The translations under genes and the position numbers were made by a program. DNA of 64,000 nt from Mixta theicola (lineage in GTDB: Bacteria; Pseudomonadota; Gammaproteobacteria; Enterobacterales; Enterobacteriaceae), in NCBI RefSeq assembly GCF_002895925.1, contig NZ_NWUO01000003.1, forward strand, positions 306,458 to 370,457. The letters are read 5' to 3'. The notes beneath the pieces are model-generated. The model was not told the DNA's origin. It saw only the letters and a list, made by a program, of their open reading frames with translations, and did not search any database. Below are positions 17,636-27,411 of this stretch, piece by piece (positions within the stretch are counted from its first letter, which is position 1; every line of letters starts with the position of its first letter).

Positions 17636-18480
17636 TTAGTTCCATGCACTTTTTGAGAGCCCGGCCAGGTAATGTTGTTGTCGATATTCCTCCGGTGTCA
17701 TATTGTTCAGTGATTCGTGCGGGCGTTCATTGTTGTATTCTGACAACCCTCTTTCCGTTATTTCCCGCACTTCATTCAGGGTTCTGAACAGATAAAAATC
17801 GAGTATTTCTGTACGATACGTTCGGTTAAAACGTTCTATAAAAGCATTCTGAGTTGGTTTCCCCGGCTTGATAAATTCCAGCTTTACGGCATGCATCTCT
17901 GCCCATTCAGCCAGCGTCAGAGAGATAAACTCCGGGCCATTATCCATGCGAAGCATCACGGGGTATCCCCGGTTTGCTGCGATCCTGTCCGGCACACGAA
18001 CGACACGCTGTGCGGGCAGACTGAGGTCAATTTCAATGGCCAGTGCTTCGCGATTAAAATCGTCCACCACGTTAAAGGTGCGAAACCGCCGTCCGCAGGT
18101 CAGTGCATCATGCATGAAATCTATCGACCAGCTCTGATTGAGCGCTTCCGGTGAGGCAAGTGGCGCCGGATTTCGGGTGGACAGCCGCTGCTTGCCTTTA
18201 CGGCGAAAATTCAGCTTCAGCAGACAATAAAGCCGGTGGATCCGTTTGTGGTTCCAGCGGTGTCCCTGTCGCCGCAGAATCCGGAACAGCTTCGGAAAAC
18301 CGTATCGTGGATAGCGTTCGGCGGCAGCCTGTAATGCGACAATAACGGGTTCGTCACGAGTGGTAACCGGCGGTAGTGGTAAACCGTTCTGCTCAGGTTC
18401 AGCGTCCGGTATACATGGCGGATACTGAGCCCGAATGTCGTTACCAGATACGTTACCAGCTCACGCTTAAAGGCTGGTTT
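17636..18480 (-). pseudogene. IS3-family orfB (integrase-core transposase), frameshifted
   Basis: The DDE core is readable: SIDFMHDAL, then the second aspartate in RMDNGPEF and the glutamate in [13 protein letters not shown]. The N-terminal HTH_21-like part ([20 protein letters not shown]) is in another frame. A missing base near 18370 (CACTACCGCC where CACTACCGGCC is expected) breaks it. Only the C-terminal 159 residues have their own ATG. Confidence 0.8.
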
Positions 18481-18745
18481 TAGAGGTTTTTTTCGATAAC
18501 GTCTTTCAGGGCCCGGTTCTCAAGGCTGGGGTCAGCAAACATCTGTTTAAGACGTCAGTTCTCGTCCTCAGAATGCTTTATCTTTTTAATATCAGAAGGT
18601 TCCATACCACCGTATTTAGACTTCCGGTTGTAGCAGGTGGCTTCAGAGATACCGGCTCCCGGCAGACATCCTTAACAGTTCGTCCGGCTTCAACCGATTT
18701 AATCACGGCGATGATCTGATGCTCAGTAAAACGGGCTTTACGCAC
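18480..18745 (-). pseudogene. IS3-family orfA (HTH), broken
   Basis: Starts with GTG after GGAGAG and reads RKARFTEHQIIAVIKSVEAG. A single-base loss near 18657 (VCREAGISEA becomes VCREPVSL) shifts the frame, and a TGA (complement of 18555-18557) replaces an arginine codon further on. The leucine-zipper part can still be read in the second frame. Confidence 0.75.
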
Positions 18746-18883
18746 AGCGCTCTCCTTCGTTGACAGGATGAGTATGCCGGAAGATCTCTGAAGATGGACG
18801 GCACGATTATGCGGGATACTTACAGTATCCCCGCCATGCCTGCCCGCTTTATGGAGTGGCTTTCATGCACCTGCATGACATAA

Positions 18884-18911
18884 GCAAAAGCCCGCCAGTT
18901 CTGACGGGCTT
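18884..18911 (-). terminator. Terminator of the T6SS mini-operon
   Basis: On the minus strand AAGCCCG-TCAGAACTGG-CGGGCTT is followed by TTGCTT, about 70 bases after the hcp stop codon. Confidence 0.6.
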
Positions 18912-18979
18912 CAGCAAAAACGATCCTCAAACGATCATGCGATTTCATGCGGCACAGGCATGCAGTTCTGTTCGATAAT

Positions 18980-19465
18980 CTACGCTCGTACGTTCCAGTC
19001 GTCGGTATACTGGACATTTCCATCAACATACCGCCACGTAATTTTGTCATACATCATGGAAATTGATTCCATGTGGTTGATTTGCGAGTTACCTGACATT
19101 TTAGCGTTTGGCATACCCGGATTTACCCCGGTGATCTTCACACCTTCGATAGTCATGACAAAGTAGCATTCCTCTTGTCCCGCATGATTAATCCTATACC
19201 AGCGGATTTCCGCACTTTTAAGCGTCTGGCCAGTTGCAACCGCTTTGTAAAGGTACGGGCTGGAACTATCAAACTCCTTTTCAATCATCATCGGTGAGTG
19301 TGAACGCTTACCGGTGATCTTACCATTGGCACTGTCTACCGGAATATTCAGTCCATGGCTAAAACCAACAATCTCAATACTGCCCTCACGATCCTGAACA
19401 TCTACAGAACCTTTAATATCTGCACCACCATCGTCTTTAAGCCACATGTAAGCGGGTATAGGCAT
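18980..19465 (-). CDS. hcp: Hcp-family type VI secretion tube protein (orphan)
   Basis: 161 residues beginning MPIPAYMWLKDDGG and containing the family features: GSVDVQDREGSIEIVGFSHG, a loop naming the K(R)SHSP segment, and a C-terminal ISMMYDKITWRYVDGN. Hcp forms hexameric rings that stack into the T6SS tube and can carry small effectors in the lumen. It starts one base after the immunity-gene stop, so it is the last gene of an effector-immunity-hcp operon. No other T6SS structural genes are in the window, so the apparatus must be elsewhere. Confidence 0.9.
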   Translation of the reverse strand: MPIPAYMWLKDDGGADIKGSVDVQDREGSIEIVGFSHGLNIPVDSANGKITGKRSHSPMMIEKEFDSSSPYLYKAVATGQTLKSAEIRWYRINHAGQEECYFVMTIEGVKITGVNPGMPNAKMSGNSQINHMESISMMYDKITWRYVDGNVQYTDDWNVRA

Positions 19466-19466
19466 T

Positions 19467-19733
19467 TCATTTTGTCCTTATTTTTCTGATTAACTTCATT
19501 GTTATAAAATAAATAAATATAGTGATAATCATCACAATTATGAAATGAATATAAAAATACGTGTCGTCTATCGCTTCTGCACCAATCTCACCGGGACCAT
19601 AAATAAGTATGCCGACCTTCAGAACAAAATCGTGATTAAGCCAATTGTACGGTAGCCCCATAGAACGGCCTATAACCACTAAAAGCAAAAGGAAGAAAGC
19701 CACCTTTGCTAATCTATGGACAAGTGTCGCCAT
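19467..19733 (-). CDS. Two-span membrane protein, candidate immunity to the T6SS effector
   Basis: 88 residues with a hydrophobic segment near the N-terminus (VAFFLLLLVVIGRSMGL), a loop of about 35 residues, and a second segment (IHFIIVMIITIFIYFITM) ending in basic residues. The gene overlaps the end of the effector gene by 20 bases and abuts hcp. Small inner-membrane proteins in this position commonly protect against a periplasmic effector. I recognise no named family. The region is AT-rich compared with the core genes. The immunity role is inference. Confidence 0.65.
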   Translation of the reverse strand: MATLVHRLAKVAFFLLLLVVIGRSMGLPYNWLNHDFVLKVGILIYGPGEIGAEAIDDTYFYIHFIIVMIITIFIYFITMKLIRKIRTK

Positions 19734-20223
19734 AGGTGATTACCTCAATAGTACCGTATGCTTTTAAGTCTGTTCCAGGGACGGGAATGTTTGATGTTCT
19801 CAGTAGTGCATTTCTCACCATCTTAAAGTCTGACTGACTGGCAAGGGTAATGCAGCCATCTGAAACCTGACCGGGATGGAGCCTAAAGCTTCCTCGGGCT
19901 ACACCTTTAAAAAAAGTACTATCGTCAATCTTTCCATCATCACGAAATAGGGCGAACCATTCAGAATGATCAACATGATACTCGAAAGCACTCTTCACTT
20001 TATCTATCGTCCATGCTCTAACACTGTTAAACCAACTACCAGACGGCCTATCAACTATATAGTATTTTCCCGCAGGCAATGGCCCCTGATTAATAATCAT
20101 CCCGCACCCACCTTTGTTACGGTAAACACCATTACCAGAGAACGCTAAAAACGTTCCCAAGCCCGGAAAGTTCAATGGGGAATAGTCAGCATTGTTGATT
20201 ACAAACTTTCCTTGTAAAGTCAT
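19714..20223 (-). CDS. Tlde1/DUF2778-like T6SS effector (L,D-transpeptidase fold)
   Basis: 169 residues without a signal peptide. The C-terminal half carries the L,D-transpeptidase-like active-site motif H-x4-S-D-G-C: His116, Ser121 and Cys124 (HPGQVSDGCITL). The N-terminal half (FSGNGVYRNKGGCGMI and GPLPAGKYYIVDRP) matches the DUF2778 family. Tlde1 of Salmonella, a member of this family, is delivered by the T6SS to the periplasm and cleaves or exchanges stem-peptide residues in peptidoglycan. Operon order effector, membrane protein, Hcp supports Hcp-carried delivery. It could alternatively be a housekeeping peptidoglycan enzyme, but the lack of an export signal argues against that. Confidence 0.85.
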   Translation of the reverse strand: MTLQGKFVINNADYSPLNFPGLGTFLAFSGNGVYRNKGGCGMIINQGPLPAGKYYIVDRPSGSWFNSVRAWTIDKVKSAFEYHVDHSEWFALFRDDGKIDDSTFFKGVARGSFRLHPGQVSDGCITLASQSDFKMVRNALLRTSNIPVPGTDLKAYGTIEVITYGDTCP

Positions 20224-20479
20224 AATAATCCTTTATTTTCTATTTTTTGTGTCCTTATCTTACTCGTAAGCAACAAAGTAGATAAATGATTATTTCAGGG
20301 AAATATCCAAGATCGTGAAATAAGCTAACGCCTCACCTTGCGAGTTGTTCAACCTTGCGGACGGTAAAAACCAATTTTATCGTCCGCAACGTTCCCTAAT
20401 GTAACCAGCTGTCGTCCTCCCAGACCTGCTGCATAATCTCCATCACTCGCTTTTTGTCTTCATCTAGTTTTAACCCGCT

Positions 20480-21503
20480 CAGCTCAGCAGGAACTTCACG
20501 ATAGTATGAAGGCCGAAGCCTGGCGAGTTCATAAAATGGGAGAGGCACCCAAGAAAACCTTTGATGAAGCATGTATCCGGTGGATTAGGAAAAAGAGGAA
20601 AAGAAAAGCCTCGATGACGATAAGAGCATCATCGGTTTCTGGATGATGCATTTCCATGGATGGATGCTGTCAGATATAACAGCGGCCAAAATAATGGAGG
20701 CGGTCGATGGCATGGAAAACCGCCGCCACCGCCTTAATTGGGAAATGGCACGAGACAGGTGCATCAGACTGGGAAAGCCTGTGCCGGAGTATACGCCCAA
20801 GCTTGCCACTAAAGGAACACTAACGCGTCATCTGGCGATACTGCGCGCCATTATGAATATGGCTGTGCAATGGAACTGGCTGGATAAAGCGCCCAAAATA
20901 ACAACGCCACGGGTTAAAAATGGGCGTGTAAGATGGCTGACAGAAGAAGAGTCTAAGCGCCTCTTTTCTGAGATTGCGCCTCACTTTTTCCTTGGGTTAT
21001 GTTTGCTGTCACAACCGGTTTACGCCGCTCAAATGTCACGAATTTGGAGTGGCCTCAGGTTAACCTGGAAAAAAATTGCATGGATGCACCCAGACGAGAC
21101 GAAGGCAGGGAATGCTATCGGCATACCTCTTAACGAGACTGCATGTCAGATTCTGGAAAAGCAGCGAGGAAAACACAAACGCTGGGTATTCGTTCACACC
21201 TCTGCAGCCTACCGCAGCGACGGAACAAAAACAGCCGCTGTGAGAAAAATGCGAACAGACAGCAACAAAGCATGGAAAGGAGCGTTAAGGCGGGCGGGAA
21301 TAGAAAATTTCCGCTTCCATGACCTTCGCCATACATGGGCGAGCTGGCTTGTGCAGTCCGGCGTTCCACTTTCGGCACTTCAGGAGATGGGAGGTTGGGA
21401 GTCGATAGAAATGGTGCAACGGTATGCTCACCTAGCGCCCAGCCACCTGACCCAGCACGCAATGCAAATTGTCTCATTTTTGGGAGCAATGACACAAAAA
21501 TGA
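20480..21503 (+). pseudogene. DLP12-like tyrosine integrase, multiply frameshifted
   Basis: The C-terminal part is intact and very close to IntD of DLP12: IENFRFHDLRHTWASWLVQ, HLAPSHLTQHA, with the H-x-x-R and Tyr boxes. The N-terminal domain can be read from about 20488 (QELHDSMKAEAWR), shifts frame in the A-rich stretch at 20590-20606, and no start region is seen upstream. A second shift near 21000 and a third in the A7 run at 21069-21075 compensate each other. Between them the box I arginine (GLRRSN, coded at 21017-21034) is out of frame. The gene points toward tRNA-Thr, 52 bases away, as expected for an element integrated in the tRNA 3' end. Confidence 0.85.
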
Positions 21504-21555
21504 CACAAGGTGGATTTGCTGATCTGGTGAATATAGCGTAAGCCTTTGATTTTAC

Positions 21556-21631
21556 TGGTGCCGATAATAGGAGTCGAACCTACGACCTTCGCATTACGAA
21601 TGCGCTGCTCTACCAACTGAGCTATATCGGC
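21556..21631 (-). tRNA. thrW: tRNA-Thr (anticodon CGT)
   Basis: 76 bases with encoded CCA. Acceptor GCCGATA pairs with TATCGGC, and the anticodon loop TTCGTAA gives CGT. It lies downstream of proA on the same strand, as thrW does in E. coli, where its 3' end is the CP4-6 attachment site. Here the integrase pseudogene lies on the same side. Confidence 0.95.
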
Positions 21632-21662
21632 TTTGAGGAGAAGTGCTACGGGCTGTAACGTT

Positions 21663-21696
21663 AAAAAAAAGCGGCGCCTGAGTCAAGAGGCGCCGC
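21663..21696 (-). terminator. Terminator of proBA
   Basis: On the minus strand GCGGCGCCT-CTTGACTC-AGGCGCCGC is followed by eight T residues, between proA and tRNA-Thr. Confidence 0.9.
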
Positions 21697-21735
21697 ATCG
21701 TATGCTGATTTTATCATCAGCGATAGCGAATTAAG

Positions 21736-22989
21736 CTATGAACGCACCGTATCATCGCCCCAGGCTACCCACTTATAGGTGGTCAGCGCCTCCAGGCCCA
21801 TCGGGCCGCGGGCGTGCAGTTTCTGAGTGCTTACTGCCACTTCCGCGCCAAGACCAAACTGGCCGCCGTCGGTAAAGCGGGTGCTGGCATTCACATATAC
21901 CGCCGAAGAATCTACCTGATTGACAAAGCGATCGGCGGTGCGCGTATCGCGGGTCAAAATGGCATCAGAATGCTGAGTGCCATGCTCACGAATATGCGCG
22001 ATCGCCTCGTCCATATCCTTCACAACCCGAACGTTTAAATCAAGCGACAGCCATTCGTCGTCATACTCGCCCTCTTTCACCGCTTCCACCTCCGCCGGCC
22101 CCTGCTGCAACAGCGGCAGCGAACGCGCATCGGCGTGCAGCTTCACGCCCTCCTGCGCCATACGCTGGCTCAGCGCGGGCAGGAAAGTATCGGCGATGGC
22201 TTCGTTTACCAGCAGCGTCTCCACCGAGTTGCAGGCGCTGGGACGCTGTTTTTTAGCGTTAACGATCACTTTCAGCGCCGCTTCCGGCTCATAGCTGACA
22301 TCAATATAAATATGACAAACGCCAATGCCGCCGGTAATGACCGGGATGGTTGACTGCTCGCGGCACAGCTTATGCAATCCGGCGCCGCCGCGCGGGATCA
22401 GCATATCCACGTAGCGATCCAGCTTCAGCAGCTGATTAACCAGCTCGCGATCGGGGCTTTCAATCGCCTGCACCGCCCCTGCCGGCAGACCGTGCTGCTG
22501 CAGCGCCGACTGGATAACGCGCACCGTTGCGCCGTTGGTACGATATGTCTCTTTACCACCGCGCAGGATCACCGCATTGCCGGTCTTCAGGCACAGCGAG
22601 GCGACATCCACCGTCACGTTCGGGCGCGCTTCGTAAATTACGCCCACCACTCCCAGCGGCACGCGGCGGCGCTCAATGCGCAAACCGCTGTCAAGCCGGC
22701 CGCCGTCAATCAGCAGACCAACCGGATCGGCCAGACGACAAACCTGCCGTACATCGTCAGCGATCCCCTTCAGACGCGCCGGGTTCAGCATCAGACGGTC
22801 CAGCAATGCTTCGCTCATACCGTTATTGCGCGCATCCGCCAGATCCTGCTGGTTAGCCGCCAGAATCTCCGCGCTCTGCGCTTCCAGCCGATCGGCAATC
22901 GTCATCAGTACACGGTTTTTCTCCGCCGTACTCAGCGTGGCAAGCTGATAGGAGGCCACTTTGGCCGCCTTGCCCATTTCTTCCAGCAT
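21736..22989 (-). CDS. proA: Gamma-glutamyl phosphate reductase
   Basis: 417 residues, the same length as E. coli ProA and nearly colinear. It reduces gamma-glutamyl phosphate with NADPH to glutamate semialdehyde, the second step of proline synthesis. Visible signatures: [28 protein letters not shown] split by the nucleotide fold, and the catalytic cysteine in [17 protein letters not shown] chose the ATG at 22989 (AAGGAG upstream, [10 protein letters not shown]) rather than the longer frame. It follows proB after 10 bases. Confidence 0.97.
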   Translation of the reverse strand: MLEEMGKAAKVASYQLATLSTAEKNRVLMTIADRLEAQSAEILAANQQDLADARNNGMSEALLDRLMLNPARLKGIADDVRQVCRLADPVGLLIDGGRLDSGLRIERRRVPLGVVGVIYEARPNVTVDVASLCLKTGNAVILRGGKETYRTNGATVRVIQSALQQHGLPAGAVQAIESPDRELVNQLLKLDRYVDMLIPRGGAGLHKLCREQSTIPVITGGIGVCHIYIDVSYEPEAALKVIVNAKKQRPSACNSVETLLVNEAIADTFLPALSQRMAQEGVKLHADARSLPLLQQGPAEVEAVKEGEYDDEWLSLDLNVRVVKDMDEAIAHIREHGTQHSDAILTRDTRTADRFVNQVDSSAVYVNASTRFTDGGQFGLGAEVAVSTQKLHARGPMGLEALTTYKWVAWGDDTVRS

Positions 22990-22999
22990 CGAAGGCTCC

Positions 23000-24103
23000 T
23001 TAACTGACAATCATATCGTCGCGGTGCATAGCAACCGGACCGTATTCATAGCCCAGGATATTAGTGATCTCCTGGCTGTGGTGACCAGCAATCATACGCA
23101 GGGCATCGCTGTTATAGCGTGAAACGCCGTGCGCCACATCGCGCCCCAACAGGCTGCGGATACGGATAACTTCACCGCGTGAGAAGTTGCCGCTCACTTC
23201 GCGAATGCCTTTCGGCAGCAGCGAACTGCCGCGTTCCAGCACCGCCGACAGCGCGCCGTCGTCAATGATAATCTCACCAGCAGGCGGCGCACCGAAGATC
23301 CAGCGTTTACGCATCTCCAGCGGCGTTTGCAGCGCATGAAAGCGCGTGCCCACCGGCTGGCCTGCAATCACATCGCCAATGACGCCCGGACGGCTGCCCG
23401 CCGCGATAATCACGTCGATCCCGGCGCGACAGGCGACATCCGCCGCCTGCAATTTAGTCGCCATGCCGCCGGTGCCCAGGCCGGAAACGCTGTCGCCTGC
23501 AATGGTACGCAGCGCATCGTCAATGCCATGCACGTCGCTGATAAGCGATGCCTGCGGATTATTGCGCGGATCGGCGGTAAACAGCCCTTGCTGATCGGTC
23601 AGCAACAACAGCTTATCGGCTCCGGCCAGCATCGCCGCCAGCGCCGACAGATTATCGTTGTCGCCCACTTTGATTTCTGCCGTCGCCACCGCATCATTCT
23701 CATTGATCACCGGCACAATATTATTATCCAGCAGCGCGCGCAGCGTATCGCGCGCGTTAAGGAAGCGCTCACGATCTTCCATATCCGCACGCGTCAGCAG
23801 CATCTGGCCAATGTTAATGCCATAGATAGAGAACAACTGCTCCCACAGTTGAATCAAACGGCTCTGCCCCACCGCAGCCAGCAGCTGCTTTGAGGCGATG
23901 GTAGGCGGCAGTTCCGGGTAGTCCAGGTGTTCACGTCCGGCGGCCATCGCGCCAGAGGTAACAATCACAATTCGATGGCCCGCCGCGTGCTGCTGTGCGC
24001 ACTGACGAACTAACTCCACAATATGTGCCCGATTTAATCGACGCGATCCGCCGGTCAGCACGCTGGTTCCCAGTTTGACCACTAAGGTCTGACTGCCGCT
24101 CAT
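23000..24103 (-). CDS. proB: Glutamate 5-kinase
   Basis: 367 residues: an amino-acid kinase domain ([41 protein letters not shown]) and a C-terminal PUA domain (from about residue 275). It phosphorylates glutamate in the committed, proline-inhibited step of proline synthesis and works with ProA because gamma-glutamyl phosphate is unstable. First gene of proBA, divergent from phoE as in E. coli. Confidence 0.97.
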   Translation of the reverse strand: MSGSQTLVVKLGTSVLTGGSRRLNRAHIVELVRQCAQQHAAGHRIVIVTSGAMAAGREHLDYPELPPTIASKQLLAAVGQSRLIQLWEQLFSIYGINIGQMLLTRADMEDRERFLNARDTLRALLDNNIVPVINENDAVATAEIKVGDNDNLSALAAMLAGADKLLLLTDQQGLFTADPRNNPQASLISDVHGIDDALRTIAGDSVSGLGTGGMATKLQAADVACRAGIDVIIAAGSRPGVIGDVIAGQPVGTRFHALQTPLEMRKRWIFGAPPAGEIIIDDGALSAVLERGSSLLPKGIREVSGNFSRGEVIRIRSLLGRDVAHGVSRYNSDALRMIAGHHSQEITNILGYEYGPVAMHRDDMIVS

Positions 24104-24346
24104 GATTTCCTGCCGTAGTAAAAATGTCTTTGAAGGGACGTTTTATCAGGAGTCAGCCAGGATGCCAACAGGCACTACGGGAAAAGCACGGAAAATTCCT
24201 GACAGCCGCGTAGACCAAAAGTTCGTGCTTAACAAGAAAAGAGGAAAAGCTTCATAAAAGATTCACGCAATCCCGGTAAAAACATTCCCGTGGTTATAAG
24301 AGTTTACCGAGCGGTACATTTTTTTACTCATTGGGATTAATAACAA

Positions 24347-25456
24347 ATGAAAAAGAACGCATTGGCACTACTGGTATCCGCCCTGGCCCTGAGCACCGCG
24401 GCACAGGCAGCAGAAGTGTACAATAAAGACGGTAATAAGCTGGATTTCTATGGCAAATTAAAAGCGATGCGTTATATCAGCGACGCGGAAACCAACGCCA
24501 GCAACAATGCCGACAAATCTTACGTGCGTATTGGCTTTAAAGGCCAGACGCAAATTAATGAACTGATGACCGGTTACGGTCAGTGGGAATATCAGTACAA
24601 CCTCAATAACCCGGAAAGCGATTCTAACGTTGGTAATAAAACGCGTCTGGGCTTTGCCGGGATTAAAGTCGGTGATTACGGCTCGCTGGATTACGGTCGC
24701 AACTACGGCCTGATTTATGACGTTGAAGCCATTACCGATATGATGCCGGAATTTGGCGCCACCGCGTATACCGCAGCTGACGTCTATATGTTGACCCGCA
24801 CCAACGGCGTCGCAACTTATCGCAACAGCAACTTCTTTGGCCTGGTGGATGGCCTGGACTTTGCGCTGCAGTATCAGGGCAAAAACGAAAGCACATCGCG
24901 CGCCGACGGCGTGTCCAACGGTGACGGTATGGCCGTATCGCTTTCCTATAAAATTCTCGACAGCCTGAGCATTAAGGGCGCGGTTTCTTCTTCGAACCGC
25001 ACGCTGGATCAGAAAAACAGCGCCTTCGGCGGCGGCGAGAAAGCGGAAGCCTGGGCAACCGGCATTAAATATGACGATAACGGCGTTTATCTGGCGGCTA
25101 ACTACGCTGAAACCCGCAATATGAACCCGATTAGCGGCACCGCGCAGGTTGGCGGCGCAGATGTTGCGGTAAACGGCTACGCTAACAAACTGCAAAATAT
25201 CGAAATTGTGGCGCAGTATCAGTTTGATTCCGGCCTGCGTCCGTCGCTGGCTTACGTTCAGAGTAAGGTAAAGGATATTGAAGGCGGCATCGGCGATGCG
25301 GATTACTATAAGTTTGCTGACGTCGGCGCAACTTATTACTTCAATAAAAACATGTCCGCCTTCGTGGATTACAAAATCAACCTGCTGGACGATAACAATA
25401 CGCTGAACCGCAACACCGACGATATTGTTGCCCTCGGCATGACGTACCAGTTCTGA
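24347..25456 (+). CDS. phoE: General porin, PhoE by position
   Basis: 369 residues; signal peptide [21 protein letters not shown], mature start [17 protein letters not shown], constriction-loop motif MMPEFGA and C-terminal phenylalanine. This is a trimeric OmpC/OmpF/PhoE-type 16-strand barrel. The location between proBA and crl is that of phoE. PhoE in E. coli prefers anions and is induced by phosphate limitation, but I could not find a convincing Pho box in the 243-base upstream region, so the regulation may differ here. Confidence 0.85.
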   Translation: MKKNALALLVSALALSTAAQAAEVYNKDGNKLDFYGKLKAMRYISDAETNASNNADKSYVRIGFKGQTQINELMTGYGQWEYQYNLNNPESDSNVGNKTRLGFAGIKVGDYGSLDYGRNYGLIYDVEAITDMMPEFGATAYTAADVYMLTRTNGVATYRNSNFFGLVDGLDFALQYQGKNESTSRADGVSNGDGMAVSLSYKILDSLSIKGAVSSSNRTLDQKNSAFGGGEKAEAWATGIKYDDNGVYLAANYAETRNMNPISGTAQVGGADVAVNGYANKLQNIEIVAQYQFDSGLRPSLAYVQSKVKDIEGGIGDADYYKFADVGATYYFNKNMSAFVDYKINLLDDNNTLNRNTDDIVALGMTYQF

Positions 25457-25536
25457 TCTCCTGCAGCACGCGGTCGGCTTTCTGAATACTTCTGTATTGC
25501 TGCAACAGAACGGCCGACTGATGCGGCGACAATATA

Positions 25537-25567
25537 GAAAAGGGCAGACTCGGTGTCTGCCCTTTTC
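25537..25567. terminator. Bidirectional terminator, phoE / crl
   Basis: GAAAAGGGCAGAC-TCGGT-GTCTGCCCTTTTC is a 13-bp perfect stem flanked by T and A runs between the convergent phoE and crl genes. Confidence 0.9.
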
Positions 25568-25583
25568 TTTTTCAAACTGACGA

Positions 25584-25985
25584 TCAGGCGGTTAATTTTA
25601 CCGGCTGTTTACTGGCGCCCTGTGCAGGTAACAGCCCCAGCTCCAGTTCGGCCAGCGTGGCTTTCAGGCGTTCATGGAAGTTACGCAGCGTATCTTCCAG
25701 CTTTTCTTCATTTTCTTTGCCTTTGATAGCGCATGGCTTCCAGTTGCCGTCTTTATCGTGCAGGCCATAGTGATATTGATAGGTAAAGTGATCGGATTGC
25801 GCATCCAGCTCCAGCCACCATCCCCAGAACTCCCGGCTTTCCGGTGCAGGCTTAACATTGACGCAAACGGCCAGGCAGTCGAAAAAGAACCGCTCATTTT
25901 CGCATTTGTTCTCGCGAATATAGGGACCCAGCGCGGTAAAACGTTTAATCAACCGGCTTCTTGGATGTCCACTCGGTAACGTCAT
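25584..25985 (-). CDS. crl: Crl, sigma-S holoenzyme assembly factor
   Basis: 133 residues, as in E. coli. Strong matches at the N-terminus ([20 protein letters not shown]), [17 protein letters not shown] and [12 protein letters not shown]. Crl binds RpoS domain 2 and helps it compete for core RNA polymerase, favouring stationary-phase and curli gene expression. The central cysteines and the aromatic-rich segment are kept. GGAGG lies before the ATG. Confidence 0.95.
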   Translation of the reverse strand: MTLPSGHPRSRLIKRFTALGPYIRENKCENERFFFDCLAVCVNVKPAPESREFWGWWLELDAQSDHFTYQYHYGLHDKDGNWKPCAIKGKENEEKLEDTLRNFHERLKATLAELELGLLPAQGASKQPVKLTA

Positions 25986-26045
25986 GGTTTACACCTCCTT
26001 AAATGAGCTAACAGTTTTAGCAAACTGATGCAAAATAGCAATTTA

Positions 26046-27290
26046 TCACTTCAACTGTTGTACCAGCCAGTCACAGATTGTTTGCAACGCCCGATCGAAA
26101 TTACTTAGCACCGGCGAGAAGCCGATCGGCAATAGTTTACCGTGAGCGGATGAATTAACAATCAGTCGCGCATCCTCCTCCGGGCTCCAGGGATCGTTCT
26201 GCCAGTGGCCCGCCAGCATTGGCGTCGGCGTGCGGCGCCCCAGCAGCCCCTGGGTTTTCAGCGAATAGCGATTCAGTTCGGTGCGTAATACCTCATCCGT
26301 GGCGTGCGCCATGCCCAGACGGCTGGCCAGCACGTCGATATACATATCCGGTACGCGCTCCTGCTGAGCGGAATTGGCCAGCAGTCCGTGAACAATCGGC
26401 CCCAGACAGGCCACGCCGCGCAGGCGCTGCGCTTCCAGATAGGCCAGACGTACCGCCACGTTAGCGCCAAAACGATAGCCCAGCGCCGCCACGCGCGTAT
26501 GATCCACCCAGGGCACCGACTCCAGACTACGCAGCACCTGCTGATGCAGGAAACTGCTGTCCTGCGTCAGTTTCCATTTAGAAGAAAAGCCCACCGATGG
26601 CATATCAATCGTCAGCATCGCGACGCCGCGTGGCGCCAGGTAATCATGAAACAGGCGATAGTGATCGATCTGCAGGCTATCCAGGCTGCCGCACAGCAAC
26701 ACCGTTGGATAAGGCGCGCTGACATCAGGCGGCATATGCAGGAAGCCGATAATCGAGCCGCCGTTCTGAATCGGGAATTCCAGCTCTTTCAACTCGCCGG
26801 GCAGACGCAGCGTGGCTTCTTCATAGGCGCGGTTGGCCAGCGTTTGTGCCTGTTCGGCCAGCTCATCGCCTTTAATATGCGGCCAGGCGGCCAGGCTGTA
26901 GAGATTGACCGCATGCAGCCAGTGTTCGCCTGCTTCCGGCGTTTCGCCCGCGTCCATCGCCTTCTGCTGCCACAGCGCCGCCTGTTTGCTCCATTCATAA
27001 ATCCAGTTGCCGCTGCGATAGCCGATTACCGTATCCAGCAGATCTTCGCTGGTGCGCTCCGCCGGGCTGACGGCGATCCGCGCCAGCACTTCGCTAATTT
27101 CAATCGGCGAAAGGCCACGCCAGCTCCAGAGCAGGCGATTAAGCATGCGATACCAGCCGGTATGGCTTTCACCATCCAGCGTGGATTGAACGGTCGAGGC
27201 GAGATGATGTCGCTGGCGCACCAGTGACGACGTTTCCGGGTGTTTAAATCGGGGTTTAAATAGCTCTTCGCTGAGATTTTTAGCTGTCAT
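26046..27290 (-). CDS. frsA: FrsA (YafA), alpha/beta-hydrolase-fold protein
   Basis: 414 residues, the E. coli FrsA length. The C-terminal alpha/beta fold has [14 protein letters not shown] and a nucleophile-elbow position reading GYRFGA, where the catalytic serine is replaced by Arg-Phe. FrsA in E. coli binds unphosphorylated EIIA-Glc and promotes fermentation over respiration. An enzymatic role is debated, and the missing serine fits a non-canonical mechanism. The position between crl and gpt is conserved. Confidence 0.93.
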   Translation of the reverse strand: MTAKNLSEELFKPRFKHPETSSLVRQRHHLASTVQSTLDGESHTGWYRMLNRLLWSWRGLSPIEISEVLARIAVSPAERTSEDLLDTVIGYRSGNWIYEWSKQAALWQQKAMDAGETPEAGEHWLHAVNLYSLAAWPHIKGDELAEQAQTLANRAYEEATLRLPGELKELEFPIQNGGSIIGFLHMPPDVSAPYPTVLLCGSLDSLQIDHYRLFHDYLAPRGVAMLTIDMPSVGFSSKWKLTQDSSFLHQQVLRSLESVPWVDHTRVAALGYRFGANVAVRLAYLEAQRLRGVACLGPIVHGLLANSAQQERVPDMYIDVLASRLGMAHATDEVLRTELNRYSLKTQGLLGRRTPTPMLAGHWQNDPWSPEEDARLIVNSSAHGKLLPIGFSPVLSNFDRALQTICDWLVQQLK

Positions 27291-27371
27291 GGTGTCACTC
27301 TCCTGCCGCCGCGCGATGACGAGAAGACAGTGTACTTCACCCGCTACAGCGGCGCGACCCGCAGAAACGAC

Positions 27372-27394
27372 AACGCCCGGTTCATCCGGGCGTT
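27372..27394 (-). terminator. Terminator of gpt
   Basis: AACGCCCGG-ATGAA-CCGGGCGTT on the minus strand, followed by a T-rich stretch, 18 bases after the gpt stop codon. Confidence 0.8.
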
Positions 27395-27411
27395 GTTTTG
27401 ATGCAGGTCAA

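Larger units (their letters stand above)
17621..18770 (-). mobile_element. Decayed IS3-family insertion sequence
   Basis: The element inserts into the FadL-family gene at about 17620 and carries orfA and orfB remnants on the minus strand. It resembles the IS3-family copies common in Pantoea and relatives. I could not find a right-hand inverted repeat matching the left end (TGTGTAAATAGACC), so the right boundary is approximate and may be truncated. Both transposase frames are broken, so it cannot move by itself. Confidence 0.75.

Noticed and set aside
24104..24346. Possible Pho box upstream of phoE
   Set aside because: No pair of CTGTCAT-like repeats at the right spacing was found.
26304..27227. 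Long plus-strand open frame (307 codons) opposite frsA
   Set aside because: Antisense shadow of a conserved gene; Gln/Arg/His-rich composition typical of reverse-strand reading.
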